In this document: one piece after another, positions 27,348 through 36,800 of the stretch
Position numbering within the stretch: position 1 is the stretch's first letter
Layout of the letters: every line of letters begins with the position of its first letter
Source: Paraburkholderia sacchari
Lineage (GTDB): Bacteria > Pseudomonadota > Gammaproteobacteria > Burkholderiales > Burkholderiaceae
Assembly (NCBI RefSeq): GCF_000785435.2
Contig: NZ_JTDB02000002.1
Coordinates: 908,272-972,271 of the forward strand
Length of the DNA stretch: 64,000 nt
Direction: 5' to 3'
Translations under genes and position numbers: made by a program
Notes under the pieces: model-generated
Seen by the model: only the letters and a program-made list of their open reading frames with translations
What the model was told of the DNA's origin: nothing
The model's database searches: none

Positions 27348-27378
27348 AAGCCGCCTTTGCGTATGAGGTGGCTTTTTT
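27348..27378 (+). terminator. Rho-independent terminator after FkbM gene
   Basis: Stem AAGCCGCCT / AGGTGGCTT (nine pairs with one G-U), loop TTGCGTATG, followed by a T6 run. It is preceded by an A-rich stretch, so it could also act on the other strand. Confidence 0.85.
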
Positions 27379-27531
27379 GTTTCTGTCTCAAATTCGTCCG
27401 ATTGATGAGTTTTTGACAATAGGCGCGATGACTGCGTGACCCTGGTTCGTCCTGATGGTGCCGAGTTGAGCGCGAGAGGGCAAGCAGTCAGGCAATTACC
27501 TCATTGAGTTACTGCCCTAAGCGGGCGATGT

Positions 27532-27562
27532 AAGCCACAGCTACCGCTAGTGGTGGCTTTTT
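27532..27562 (+). terminator. Candidate Rho-independent terminator
   Basis: Stem AAGCCAC (27532-27538) / GTGGCTT (27553-27559) with an inner small CTA...TAG hairpin, then a T run. It resembles the terminator at 27348, including the AAGCC/GGCTT base of the stem, though no intact gene precedes it; it may be a relic of a lost gene. Confidence 0.6.
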
Positions 27563-27795
27563 CACTTCCGAGAATGCATGGAAGCGGACGAAATGATGGA
27601 TTTGCGTGAACCCGAATTCCGGCGAGCAGTAGTCAGTCGTTCCGACAAGCAAGACGAGGCGATCGCCCAAAACACGAAGGTCGCCGAAGGCGCAGCTTTC
27701 ATTCGTTCCGGCATGGACCGAGGGCGTCACGGCCACGTGCGGTTTTTCTGTCGCCTCGCTGTTGCGTGGCGATTTCTGATCTAGGGCGCAATCAT

Positions 27796-27886
27796 GCCCG
27801 TGCGACACAGGGGTTCAATTTGCGCTAGCCTTTGCTGGCAATCCTTACCACTCAAATCCACGCCGTTGCCGTCATGACCGGGCAGA
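27796..27886 (+). repeat. Diverged direct repeat, copy B
   Basis: Second copy of the ~85-bp sequence at 25670-25755, same orientation, about 2.1 kb downstream, with scattered mismatches and small insertions. See copy A. Confidence 0.6.
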
Positions 27887-27994
27887 AACCGTCCGATGGG
27901 AGGTGTATTCGGGGGTATATGCGCCATACGCGCAGCTTTGGGCAGTCGTTCGGACTTCTGCGATAATGCCGCTACTGCTATTGGAGACCAACGC

Positions 27995-29836
27995 ATGCTG
28001 CGCAACCTCTTTTCGAAGCGCAAAGACAATATTGGCGTACAGGATTCGTCGCGAGATTTGTCCTTGGCCGAATCATTTGACGTTATAGGGGCACTCGAGT
28101 CCGACCCCGTGAAGGAAAGCAAGGAGGCGCAAGGTCAGGTTCACTTGCTTCCAGACGAACTTTATAGGGGACCAGCGTCGAAATTGAGTGTAGCCGTTCT
28201 CGGGACTTGTTTGGCAGAAGGGTTCGTCAACGCTGCAGTCAAGGGGGGCCACAAGGCAGACCACTATCTCATGCAGTCGCGCGCTGAAGATTCTGTTCCG
28301 CAGGCAGACTGGAGCCAATACGATGCTGTAGTCGTTCATCTGACGTTGCGGCAATTAAGCTGGTCAGTAAGCGGACGTCCTGACCTTTTCCATACCAGCC
28401 ACATGACCGATGGGGAATATGCGAGCGCGCTGGCTGTAATAAAAGCTCAGATCCAGCGCATGATCGGTAACATCAACGCTGCTGTCGGTTCTGCCGCACC
28501 TGTTTTCTACTTTTCGTTTATCGAGCCGCCAGCGGCATATCAGGGTGTGTTGCTCAACAATCGGCGCAAATCGCTGCACCATTTCGTGCGTACATTGAAC
28601 GACGATCTGGCAACAATGCTCGAAGAGCTACCGAACGCGCACTACATCGAAGTCAATGATCTTGTCCGTTACCACGGTGACTCGGTTGTGTCGGATGCGT
28701 ATCAAGTCCACTTTACGCATGCTGGTGTCCCTGATTCGCGTGAGGCCGATCAGATTTATTACTCAATCATGAAACGCGTCGTGCATGCGATGTCAATCTT
28801 GCGTGCTGAAGCTCCGATCAAGCTGATTGTGACCGATCTTGACAACACGCTTTGGACTGGCATCCTTGCGGAAATGGACGAGATCGTCCCCCATGAGCAC
28901 TACGAGGGCTGGCCGCTAGGCTATGCCGAGGCGCTCTTGGAATTCAAGCGCCGCGGCGGCCTTTTGGCGATATCCAGTAAGAACGATCATGAACCGACAA
29001 TCGATCGATTCGGGAAAGTCTGGGGTACGCGCCTGAAAATCGAGGACTTCTGTTCGGTCAAGATAAATTGGGAGCCCAAGTCGAAAGCGATTCAGGAAAT
29101 CATGCAGGAAACAAATCTGCTTCCTGGCAACATCCTGTTTATCGACGACAACCCGCGAGAGATTGAGGAAGTTACGCGCGCTTTGCCAGGTGTCCGTGCG
29201 CTTACTGGCGAGCCCCGTATGTGGCGCAATGTCATTTTATATTCGCCGCATACCCAGGTGGCGCGGATCTCGGCCGAATCGGCCACCCGGACCGAGATGA
29301 TTCAAGCGAAGCAGCAACGTGATGAACTGGCTGAGCAGATGGACCGTGACAGCTACTTGCGGTCGCTGGAACTGACCGTTCGCTTTGATGAGATTGGAAG
29401 CATCGATCACGCTAAATTCGCGCGAGCCTCGGAACTCATTAACAAGACCAATCAGTTCAACACGACAGGGAGGCGATGGAGCCAGGCGGACTTCGAGACA
29501 CACTTGTCGCAAGGTGGGGAGTTGATCGCTGCATCCGTGGCAGACAAGTTCTCGGACAACGGTCTTGTCGCTGTCGCAGCTGTCAAGGGGCGCGAGTTGA
29601 TCCAGATGGTCATGTCATGTCGCGTGTTCGGACTAGGTGTGGAAAATGCACTTGTGCATAAGGTGCAATTGATGACTTCCGGCGAACCGTTGTCGGTACT
29701 ATTCGTCAGCACCGGGAAAAATAAGGCGTGTGAAGCTTTTTTGTCGCATGCTTCGTTCGAAACAGATGGCGATTCCGTTATGCTCAAACGTTTCATCGAG
29801 CATCCAGCCTGGATCAGAGAGGGTCTCCCCAAGTGA
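27995..29836 (+). CDS. FkbH-like HAD-IIIC phosphatase/acyltransferase-type protein
   Basis: 613 residues. Residues ~60-260 form an SGNH-hydrolase-like region (VAVLGTCLAEGF start, FTHAGVPDSREADQIYYS end). The HAD core follows: VTDLDNTLWTGILAE (~279, with D-L-D nucleophile), ISSKND (motif II) and FIDDNPREIEEV (motif IV). The C-terminal third matches the FkbH C-terminal GNAT-like part (RASELINKTNQFNTTGRR, NGLVAVAAV, MSCRVFGLGVENALV). FkbH proteins load a glyceryl or similar unit onto an acyl carrier protein in polyketide and polysaccharide clusters; no carrier protein gene is visible nearby. ATG 27995 has GGAG 9 bp upstream. Confidence 0.85.
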   Translation: MLRNLFSKRKDNIGVQDSSRDLSLAESFDVIGALESDPVKESKEAQGQVHLLPDELYRGPASKLSVAVLGTCLAEGFVNAAVKGGHKADHYLMQSRAEDSVPQADWSQYDAVVVHLTLRQLSWSVSGRPDLFHTSHMTDGEYASALAVIKAQIQRMIGNINAAVGSAAPVFYFSFIEPPAAYQGVLLNNRRKSLHHFVRTLNDDLATMLEELPNAHYIEVNDLVRYHGDSVVSDAYQVHFTHAGVPDSREADQIYYSIMKRVVHAMSILRAEAPIKLIVTDLDNTLWTGILAEMDEIVPHEHYEGWPLGYAEALLEFKRRGGLLAISSKNDHEPTIDRFGKVWGTRLKIEDFCSVKINWEPKSKAIQEIMQETNLLPGNILFIDDNPREIEEVTRALPGVRALTGEPRMWRNVILYSPHTQVARISAESATRTEMIQAKQQRDELAEQMDRDSYLRSLELTVRFDEIGSIDHAKFARASELINKTNQFNTTGRRWSQADFETHLSQGGELIAASVADKFSDNGLVAVAAVKGRELIQMVMSCRVFGLGVENALVHKVQLMTSGEPLSVLFVSTGKNKACEAFLSHASFETDGDSVMLKRFIEHPAWIREGLPK

Positions 29837-30019
29837 TGCTCCAAGTGTGCTTCCTGTGCTACAGGAACTGGAGGATTTTTTTCACATATTTCTCGAAAAT
29901 ATCTCGCTATCCAATATGATGAGTTCTCTCGCACTGCTTTAATGAGGCATACGGCGAGTGCGAACGACAATGCATACCCGGAACTGCGAGAATTTGCTCG
30001 TGGGCCAGACTTGTCAGTG

Positions 30020-30327
30020 CACTGCATCTTCGACAACGCGCTGCCCGACTTGCAGGGCCAGTGGCCGTTGCTCATTCGCTACGTCGATAATGGCGGGCCG
30101 ATATCGACCAATGCGTGCGAGAACGCGATCAGGTAGTTCACGGTCGGGCGCAAAAAGCTGGCTCTTCTATGACACAGTCGCAGGCGCGAATGACGTAGCC
30201 AACCGGTATTCGCTGATCAAAATGTGTAAAGCAAATAACGTCCGAACCGTACGGCTATCTCGTCGCGTTGTTCAAGGCACTCTCGCTCGCACACAGTGCC
30301 GACGACTATGAGATCGGGTTGCCGTAG
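30020..30327 (+). pseudogene. IS66-family transposase, C-terminal remnant
   Basis: Reading across frames gives the known IS66 TnpC tail: ALPDLQGQWPLLIRYVDNG, then ISTNACENAIR (usually NNxAENAIRP), then after a stop and frameshift FTVGRKK, DTVAGANDVANRYSLIKM, KANNV, and a final HSADDYE before a stop at 30325-30327. Only the last ~100 residues are left, with at least two frameshifts and an in-frame stop, so it is inactive. No terminal inverted repeats or orfA/orfB were found beside it. Confidence 0.85.
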
Positions 30328-30570
30328 TGGGTCGCCATCTCGACACACTGACGCACACCGGTCACCTCTTGGAAGCCACGTTGACTACTGAGCGCTTACA
30401 ATAAATCGTGGCGCTCATGGCGGAACTGGAATCTGCCTTTTTTTGTCTGCCAAGGACTTAACGGGTAATGCTGGCAAAAAGCTGACATAAGACAAAGTGC
30501 CGCTTGAAGTCTGGTCGAGCAGCACCGAGTCAGAATTGTGTTGCACTCCCCGTGGCCCAGCAATGACTCG
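30328..30570. other. Non-coding stretch between IS66 remnant and methyltransferase gene
   Basis: About 240 bp (with 29837-30019 before the remnant, ~430 bp in total) without an intact gene. A T-run (TTTTTTT near 30437) and short IS-like sequence are seen, but no clear terminator hairpin. The minus-strand methyltransferase ends at 30571. Confidence 0.4.
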
Positions 30571-31374
30571 CTAGCCAGAAAATTTGTTACTACTCAAACG
30601 CCAGATCGTTTGAGTAGTTTCGTGACGGACACGTTCTTCGATCTGAAGACCGCACGAGTGGAACAATGATTCGAGCTCAGCTTCGGCGTAGTGATTAACC
30701 CACGCGTGTCCGGTCCGCTCGCTCATATTTGATAGGCGGTCCAAAGGATTATACGACAAGACTGCCACTCGATAGACACACGCAATTCGTCGGAGAACGG
30801 AAGGAACATCGAACAGATACTCAAGCAGCCCAAGCCCTACAACGCATTCGGCTCCAAGATCAGGCAACTCGTCTTTGTTCAAATCAATAACTACGGTCCG
30901 TACATCGCGCCTGACAACATCTAAGGGAATGTAGAGAATATTTCGGGACAGGTATTTCTCTAACGTCATCATTCCGCAACCCACATCGGCCACCGACGAT
31001 ACGGCGCCAAGCATGCTCGCAGCTTGCTGCGCTCGGGTCTCCCACCCCTCTGTCCTTTCTGAGGCAAGCGCTTCCCAGCGCGAAATTAATGTCTGACGCG
31101 AATCTATCGCAGTGCTGACAATTCTTTCGCGATCCTTAACATTGAGGTCGTAAAAATTAGGCGCACCGTCACTCTGGCCCCCTTGTGAATATGCGTGGCG
31201 GGCGAGAGACTCATCCAACTCAACCTGTGAAGGCGTCACTTCCGCACTGCGTGCCTCGAGATCACGTATGCGTTCGCAGAATTCCGTGTTTTCGCGGTGC
31301 AACTCTCGAAGCGTTGTCTTGTGATGAATCGAAGAGGCAAACTTACTAAATGCCTTCTGAAATATTTCTTTCAT
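30571..31374 (-). CDS. SAM-dependent methyltransferase-like protein with N-terminal coil
   Basis: 267 residues. Residues ~15-50 are charged and helical (coiled-coil-like). The Rossmann SAM loop appears as SVADVGCGMMTLEKYL (~126), with the acidic second strand YIPLDVVRRDVRTVVIDLN and a post-I motif GAECVVGLGLLEYLF. This corresponds to class I methyltransferases of polysaccharide loci. Minus-strand orientation within a plus-strand cluster and a low-GC 5' flank suggest insertion. The substrate is not inferable. No clear partner gene is adjacent on the same strand. Confidence 0.7.
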   Translation of the reverse strand: MKEIFQKAFSKFASSIHHKTTLRELHRENTEFCERIRDLEARSAEVTPSQVELDESLARHAYSQGGQSDGAPNFYDLNVKDRERIVSTAIDSRQTLISRWEALASERTEGWETRAQQAASMLGAVSSVADVGCGMMTLEKYLSRNILYIPLDVVRRDVRTVVIDLNKDELPDLGAECVVGLGLLEYLFDVPSVLRRIACVYRVAVLSYNPLDRLSNMSERTGHAWVNHYAEAELESLFHSCGLQIEERVRHETTQTIWRLSSNKFSG

Positions 31375-32085
31375 GACCCATCCACTCCCAAGTTATTATA
31401 TTTTTTGTAAGAAAAAATGTGAAATATTTGGTAATAGATGAGTATATCTGAGGCAATTGTTGAAGGCGAGTCCTTTTGGTGCCTTGTTAGGTTGCAGTGG
31501 TTTGAATTACAAAGTGAAGGCTTTGATCTGCGAAAAGTCCATGAAAGGCCATGTCGGTACGCTTGCACGTATAGAGGGCGCCTACATGCTGTGAATACGA
31601 TTCTATTCGTCGCACAATTCGCGGCGAACATAGTCGCCACTAGAATTAGTTTCTTCTATACAGTTATCGCGCGCGTAAACGGAACCGATTGCTGGGGTGG
31701 CCGCAAGGAACCAAACTCAAATATGACCTACCGAAGGGAACATGAAGTGGTGGGGAGCAACGCATCAACGGGACGAAGTCGGATTGGAATGGGAGCGCCC
31801 CTGTTTGAGCGACCCGGGAGCTCAAAGCCGCAGGAACGCAGCAAGTGGCATGCGGTATGAGGGCGTATGCGGCCCTGGCGCACGCTCGTAAGGAGCAATG
31901 CGCGTGGCTGATTTACAGGCTATTGGCCGCTACGTTGCCGCAGCGGGCGGTGTAATGACTCCACCGATGCAGCCCGTATGATGCGCGATGCGGCCCCTAC
32001 ATCGTTGTGCGCGGTGGCGCAAGGAATCGGTCCGCATGCGTCTCATTTGCTAGGAAGAGTTGCGTGCACCTCGTTTATAGAATTG
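31375..32085. other. Gap between two methyltransferase genes, no recognised gene
   Basis: About 700 bp between divergent genes. The part near 31375-31640 is strongly AT-rich, likely a promoter region for the minus-strand methyltransferase. A 140-codon frame (31438-31860) and shorter ones lack any domain I recognise and switch composition midway, so I leave them out. The last ~220 bp could encode an N-terminal extension of the next gene (in-frame ATGs at 31978 and 31981) but looks non-coding. Confidence 0.4.
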
Positions 32086-33138
32086 ATGTTGAGAACCTTC
32101 TATTCGGAGGGCGGTAGGACGACGATACGAAAAGCCGGCGCAGTAGCGCCCGTTTCCTCGTATTACACCTGCACCTCACAACATTTGGAGACGCAATTGT
32201 TCGATGCGGAACCAATTCACGGAAAAGGCTCATTCATCCGTGCCCTTCCACGTTCAGGCCGTGTTCTCGACGTCGGCTGCGGCAATGGTTCACCGGCATT
32301 TTTCCGATCGATGCGGCCTGACATTTACTATGTGGGCGTTGATGTAGACGACTGCAATCAGCCGGGTGATCCAAGCGAGCACGCCGACGAGTATGTCGTC
32401 TGCCCGCCGAAGGAGTTCGCCGCGACGCTGGAGAGCTATGCCGGGCAGATGGACGCGGTCGTGAGCACCCACAATCTCGAGCACTGCGATGAACCCGAGC
32501 GCGTGATTGACGCCATGGTTAGCGCGCTTCGGCCCGGAGGCCGTCTCTACCTCGCGTTCCCTTGTGAAGAGAGCGTCCACTTCCCCAAGCGAGCCGGATG
32601 CCTGAACTTCTTCGACGATCGCACACACCAGCGCGTACCCTCTTGGCGCAGCACGCTCGAAGCGTTATCAGCGCGCGGATGTGAATTTGAATTCAAGGCT
32701 AAACGCTACCGGCCGTGCCCGCTCTGGATTCGCGGGTTGCTTTTCGAGCCGGTGAGCATGCTTCGTAGGCAGGTTATACCCGGCGCGACTTGGGCGCTCT
32801 ATGGCTTCGAGTCCGTGATCTGGGTGCGTAAGCCTGCATTGCCAGTCGTACTAGGAAACTGGGGGCCGCAGGAAGCGCGTGTTGGCGAAGGGGTGAACAT
32901 TCAGCCGAGCGGCGAATCAGCGATTTGGATTCAGGCACAGAACGTCACCGGCTTCGGCGAAACTTGGGTCGAGTTCGGTGAGTATCGAGCGGTCGCGCCG
33001 GCTATGGTGTATCCCGACGTCATCACCACATCTGTTCCAAACATCATTCTTGATAATGCGGGCGACTACCAGGTGAGTATCGTCGAGTCGTCTGGGCGCC
33101 GAACGGCAGTTGGGACACTCGTCGTCACCGATCGGTAA
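32086..33138 (+). CDS. Class I SAM-dependent methyltransferase with C-terminal Ig-like/sandwich domain
   Basis: 350 residues from ATG 32086; ATGs at 31978/31981 would add 35-36 residues of poor quality. SAM motif I is RVLDVGCGNGSPAFF (~65), then YVGVDVDD, VVSTHNLEHCDEPERVI and LRPGGRLYLAFPCEE, a typical Methyltransf_11-like order. The last ~100 residues (from about NWGPQEARVGEGVNIQPSG) read as a beta-rich module, possibly Ig-like, ending in a TLVVTD strand; such tails are unusual on sugar methyltransferases. It probably modifies the locus glycan. There is no strong ribosome site before 32086, so the start is uncertain. Confidence 0.72.
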   Translation: MLRTFYSEGGRTTIRKAGAVAPVSSYYTCTSQHLETQLFDAEPIHGKGSFIRALPRSGRVLDVGCGNGSPAFFRSMRPDIYYVGVDVDDCNQPGDPSEHADEYVVCPPKEFAATLESYAGQMDAVVSTHNLEHCDEPERVIDAMVSALRPGGRLYLAFPCEESVHFPKRAGCLNFFDDRTHQRVPSWRSTLEALSARGCEFEFKAKRYRPCPLWIRGLLFEPVSMLRRQVIPGATWALYGFESVIWVRKPALPVVLGNWGPQEARVGEGVNIQPSGESAIWIQAQNVTGFGETWVEFGEYRAVAPAMVYPDVITTSVPNIILDNAGDYQVSIVESSGRRTAVGTLVVTDR

Positions 33139-33864
33139 GGCGCGACCTCAACGTCAAGATCGTAAGCGAGTCTAGCGTCTTGCAACTACCCACTTCTCTG
33201 CCACGAAACCTGGTAACTTGGCGTACGTCACGATTGGCGCGAGAGAGAGGGCGGGGAAGCGGCCGGCGGAAGAGCGTGCTCGGTTCGGGAGGGAGATCGA
33301 GGCAAGCGAATTTCTGGATGCGAGATTGTGCAAGCGTTTTGGCACGGTGCAGGAACCATTGTGCTCGGTGGATTCAACCGGTCGATCAACGATTTGGTTA
33401 AATCGCTCAGCCGGTCTATGCCGCAAGCGCCGCCCGATGCGGTGTTCATATCAACCCAAATGGAATTGCTTGAGCGCGTAGTCCTGGACTTGCCACTTAC
33501 CGCGCCGGCGCCACCAGATCTTGCCTCCGCGCGAAACGCGCTGAGGAAATCTATGCGATCGCCAGCGAGACGCGTCCAGCGTGAATCCACCCAAGGCCAA
33601 GCGGCCCACGAGGACGCAAACTAGGTCAGCAAGTTCGCGCCCGTACCTTGCATAGAACTGCGCGTCACTGAACTCGAGTGCTTTCCGGCCTCCTATGCGT
33701 GATTTCAAACTCGCTTTTCACTGACCATGTCCGTGCCCGCCAGGGAATCTTACCGCTGAAACAATTTGTTGCATATAATCTCACTCGCACGCGGATTCAG
33801 GCACGAAGAGGGCGGGTTCCATCGCTGGCTTCCCCTTCAATCTTTTAATTTGGCAAGATTTAGA
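33139..33864. other. Gap before second giant glycosyltransferase; possible IS4/Tn5-type transposase scrap
   Basis: About 730 bp without an intact gene. At 33240-33355 the plus strand reads EIEASEFLDARLCKRFG, which resembles the N-terminal E-F-x-D-x-R-L-x-x-R motif of IS4-family transposases; this is weak. The minus strand at 33451-33708 also has a short frame with coding-like character (EFSDAQFYARYGREL) that I do not recognise. An AT-rich patch at 33760-33860 probably holds the promoter of the next gene. Confidence 0.35.
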
Positions 33865-36800
33865 ATGGCAAAGAACGTCGAATATTGGCTTCGGGGAAAG
33901 TCAGTTCAGAATTTTGGAGACTTCCTGTCTGAATTGTTCATGGATAAGCTGTTTTACGATACAAGGCTGGATGCTTGCCAGATCAGGTTGATTGGAAGTT
34001 GCATTGACGACGGCCTGCTTGGAGCCCCCGCCCCCGGGGCGCAAAAAGAGGGCATAGCATCGAAAACGGTCTTTTGGGGATGCGGACTTCGCCATGAGAG
34101 CAGCCTCAGCGAACGATGCTTCGAAAGCGCCGAGATCCTTGCTGTACGAGGACCGCTAACGCGTTCAGCGCTACGCCTTGGCGCATCCACTCCAATCGGC
34201 GATCCAGGACTGCTTCTTCCCGCATTAATTCACCCATCGGACCTTCGTCAGGGCGAACGTCAATCCATCCTTGTGCCACACTTCCTGGACACGCGCAGTG
34301 ACAATGAACTGCTTCGGATGTCCGGATGCGATGTAGTCGTTCGGCCAAATATCGGCAACGATTTTGAGAGCATCCGCGAATTCGTTGATAGCGTGGCGCA
34401 CGCTGATTTTGTTTTGTGCGGCGCTTTGCACGGCGCGATTGCCGCAGTTGCATACGGGCGTCCCTTTGCATTTTGGGACAGCGGTGCAATCGACTTGCCT
34501 TTCAAGTGGAGAGACTTCGCACAATCCGTTTCGATTCCGTGTGAGTTCATGGCTTCGCTGAAGGATGCCCGCGAGCACTACGCGCAAGCTATCGAGCCCA
34601 ACCTCACCATTCCGGTGTTATGGCCACTGCTTCTGGTGGCGCCATTCCCGGTGCGCCCGGAGGCCATGATCAAGGTAATTGAGATTGACGTCGGGCGGCA
34701 CGGGCAGGCGGCCTTTGAAGGTCGCATGCCGCGGAATATCTCTGCGCGCCTACAGGCAATTCGCACGGAACAAGTGGCTCGGTTTGAACAACGCAATATC
34801 CAGTTGCAGAATGACCGAGAGTATGCTGAGAGCGAAATCGCTCAGCTTCAAAATGCGCTTGCGGCTGTGCGTGCGGAACTCGTTGCGTCGAGGGAGCAAT
34901 TGGAGTGCGCGCGTCAGGAAGCGCGAGCAGAGCTGAATGCATGCACGCGTGAATTGGACGGCGCCCGGCAAAAGTTGCAGCAACAGCGCCGCGAGAGCGA
35001 AACAATCCAAAGTGAAGTATCGAGGCTCACGAGGTCGCTGGCGGCCCTGAAGAGCGAACTGGCGTCTTCGAATCAAGCGCGAGTCCAGGCAGATGAGCGA
35101 GCCGGTGAAGTCGTACGCGATAGGGATATGTGGTGTGCAGAGGCGGCGAACAGCTTGCAGCTGCTGGAGCATGAACGACAACTGTTAGAGCATGAACGAC
35201 AACGGTTAGCTGTGACCGAAACGGCAAGAATAGATGCGCTACGTGAGGCCAACGACGTCCGTTTCCAGCGCGACACCATACTGCTGAGTACTAGCTGGCG
35301 TCTCCTCGCACCGTTTCGTTCGATCGGCGTTCGTCATCCGTCGCTTGCCCGCGTGGTCCGCAAAGCAATCAAGGCGACATGGTGGACCGCCACATTGCAG
35401 ATTGGATACAGGTATGTGGCTTGGCGCCGTCACCAGACCCTGATTGCACAGGTAGAACACGTTGTCGCCCAAAACCAGGGGGCGCTGGATAACACCTCAC
35501 CTTCAGATGAAGAGTGTTTCGTTGTGAATGAAGTACCCTCGGCTCATCATAACGAAGACAAGAATACGGAAACTGCAGTACAGGATGCTCACGTGGAGGA
35601 ACTGGTTCACGAAGTGACACCTGCTGTCGCGACTCGCGACCTTAGAAGTGCGTTTCTTGCATGGCACGGCGAAGCGGCTATTTACTTTCCGCCAGTCGTC
35701 GCACCTGAAGTATCGGTGATTATCCCCGCTTATAAGGGGCTTAATGATCTGCTGACCTGTCTTCGATCGTTGGCGGCGCATCGTGACACTGAACCTTCGT
35801 TTGAAGTAATTGTGGTTGATGACTGTCCGGACGAGCCCGTTCTCTGGGCTATCCCGTACAGCGGGGGGCTCATTAAACTCGCGAATACGCAGAATCTTGG
35901 ATTCCTGCTTACCTGTAATCACGGGGCATCGGTAGCACGTGGACGCTACCTTTGTTTCTTGAACAGTGACACGATTGTGTCGCCCGGTTGGCTTAGTTCG
36001 CTGATTGAAGCGCTTGAGGACACTCCGCGCGCGGGACTGGCGGGAGGCATGCTACTCAACGCTGACGGGACGATTCAGGATGCCGGCTGGACTATGCTTC
36101 AAAATGGATGGGGGCATCCGATAGGACGCAATCGCGACGCGCGTGATGGTGCCTATACGTATCGTCGTACTGTGGACTGTGTGACAGGTGCGTGTTTCGC
36201 AATGCCAAGAGGAGTTTTTGATGATCTCTGCGGGCTTGACCCGCACTACATACCCGCATTCTACGAAGAGTTCGATTTCGCTTTCCGTGCACGTGAGCGG
36301 GGCCTTCTGACGATTTACGAGCCGCGCAGCAAGGTTGTGCATCTTGGCAGTGCATCGTATGGGGCAGAGCGTCGAGATTATCTATCCGGCGTCAACCATG
36401 CCAAGTTTACTGAGCGATTCGGCGCGGTGCTGAAACATCAGCCGCAAACGGCAGACGATGAGTTTATATTGCGCGGCTCACTGGGATGCGGCCCGGTACT
36501 TTTGGTTGTGGACGGCGCGATTCCGCAACCTGATCGACATGCTGGAGACGTGACGCTGGCGGCGTATCTCTCACTGCTTGCGACGGCAGGATGGCGCGTC
36601 GTATTTGCGCCAATCAATGGCGTTGCTGACGGTCCGTCTGCTGAAGCATTGGAGCGACAGGGGATTGAGTTGATTCGTCAACCGCGCTCGGTCAATGATT
36701 GGCTTGCTGAAAACGGGCGTCATGTTCAAGACGTCTACCTGGCTCGTCCGGAGATTGCGCCGGAACTGATTCCGGCGGTGCGCGCGCATACGAATGCACG

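Larger units (their letters stand above)
27379..27994. other. Gap between FkbM gene and FkbH-like gene: terminator, repeat copy B, no intact gene
   Basis: About 600 bp. It contains a second terminator-like hairpin (27532-27562), an open frame at 27578-27784 with no recognisable domain and phage-like composition, and repeat copy B (27796-27886). The end of the region carries the ribosome site TTGGAGACC for the next gene. I see no intact coding sequence. Confidence 0.45.

Noticed and set aside
31438..31860. 140-codon frame between methyltransferase genes
   Set aside because: No recognisable domain, mixed composition, no ribosome site.
32060..32066. GTG start for the methyltransferase near an AGGAAGAG site
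   Set aside because: The GTG at 32064 is out of frame with the methyltransferase, so the ribosome-like site cannot serve it from there.
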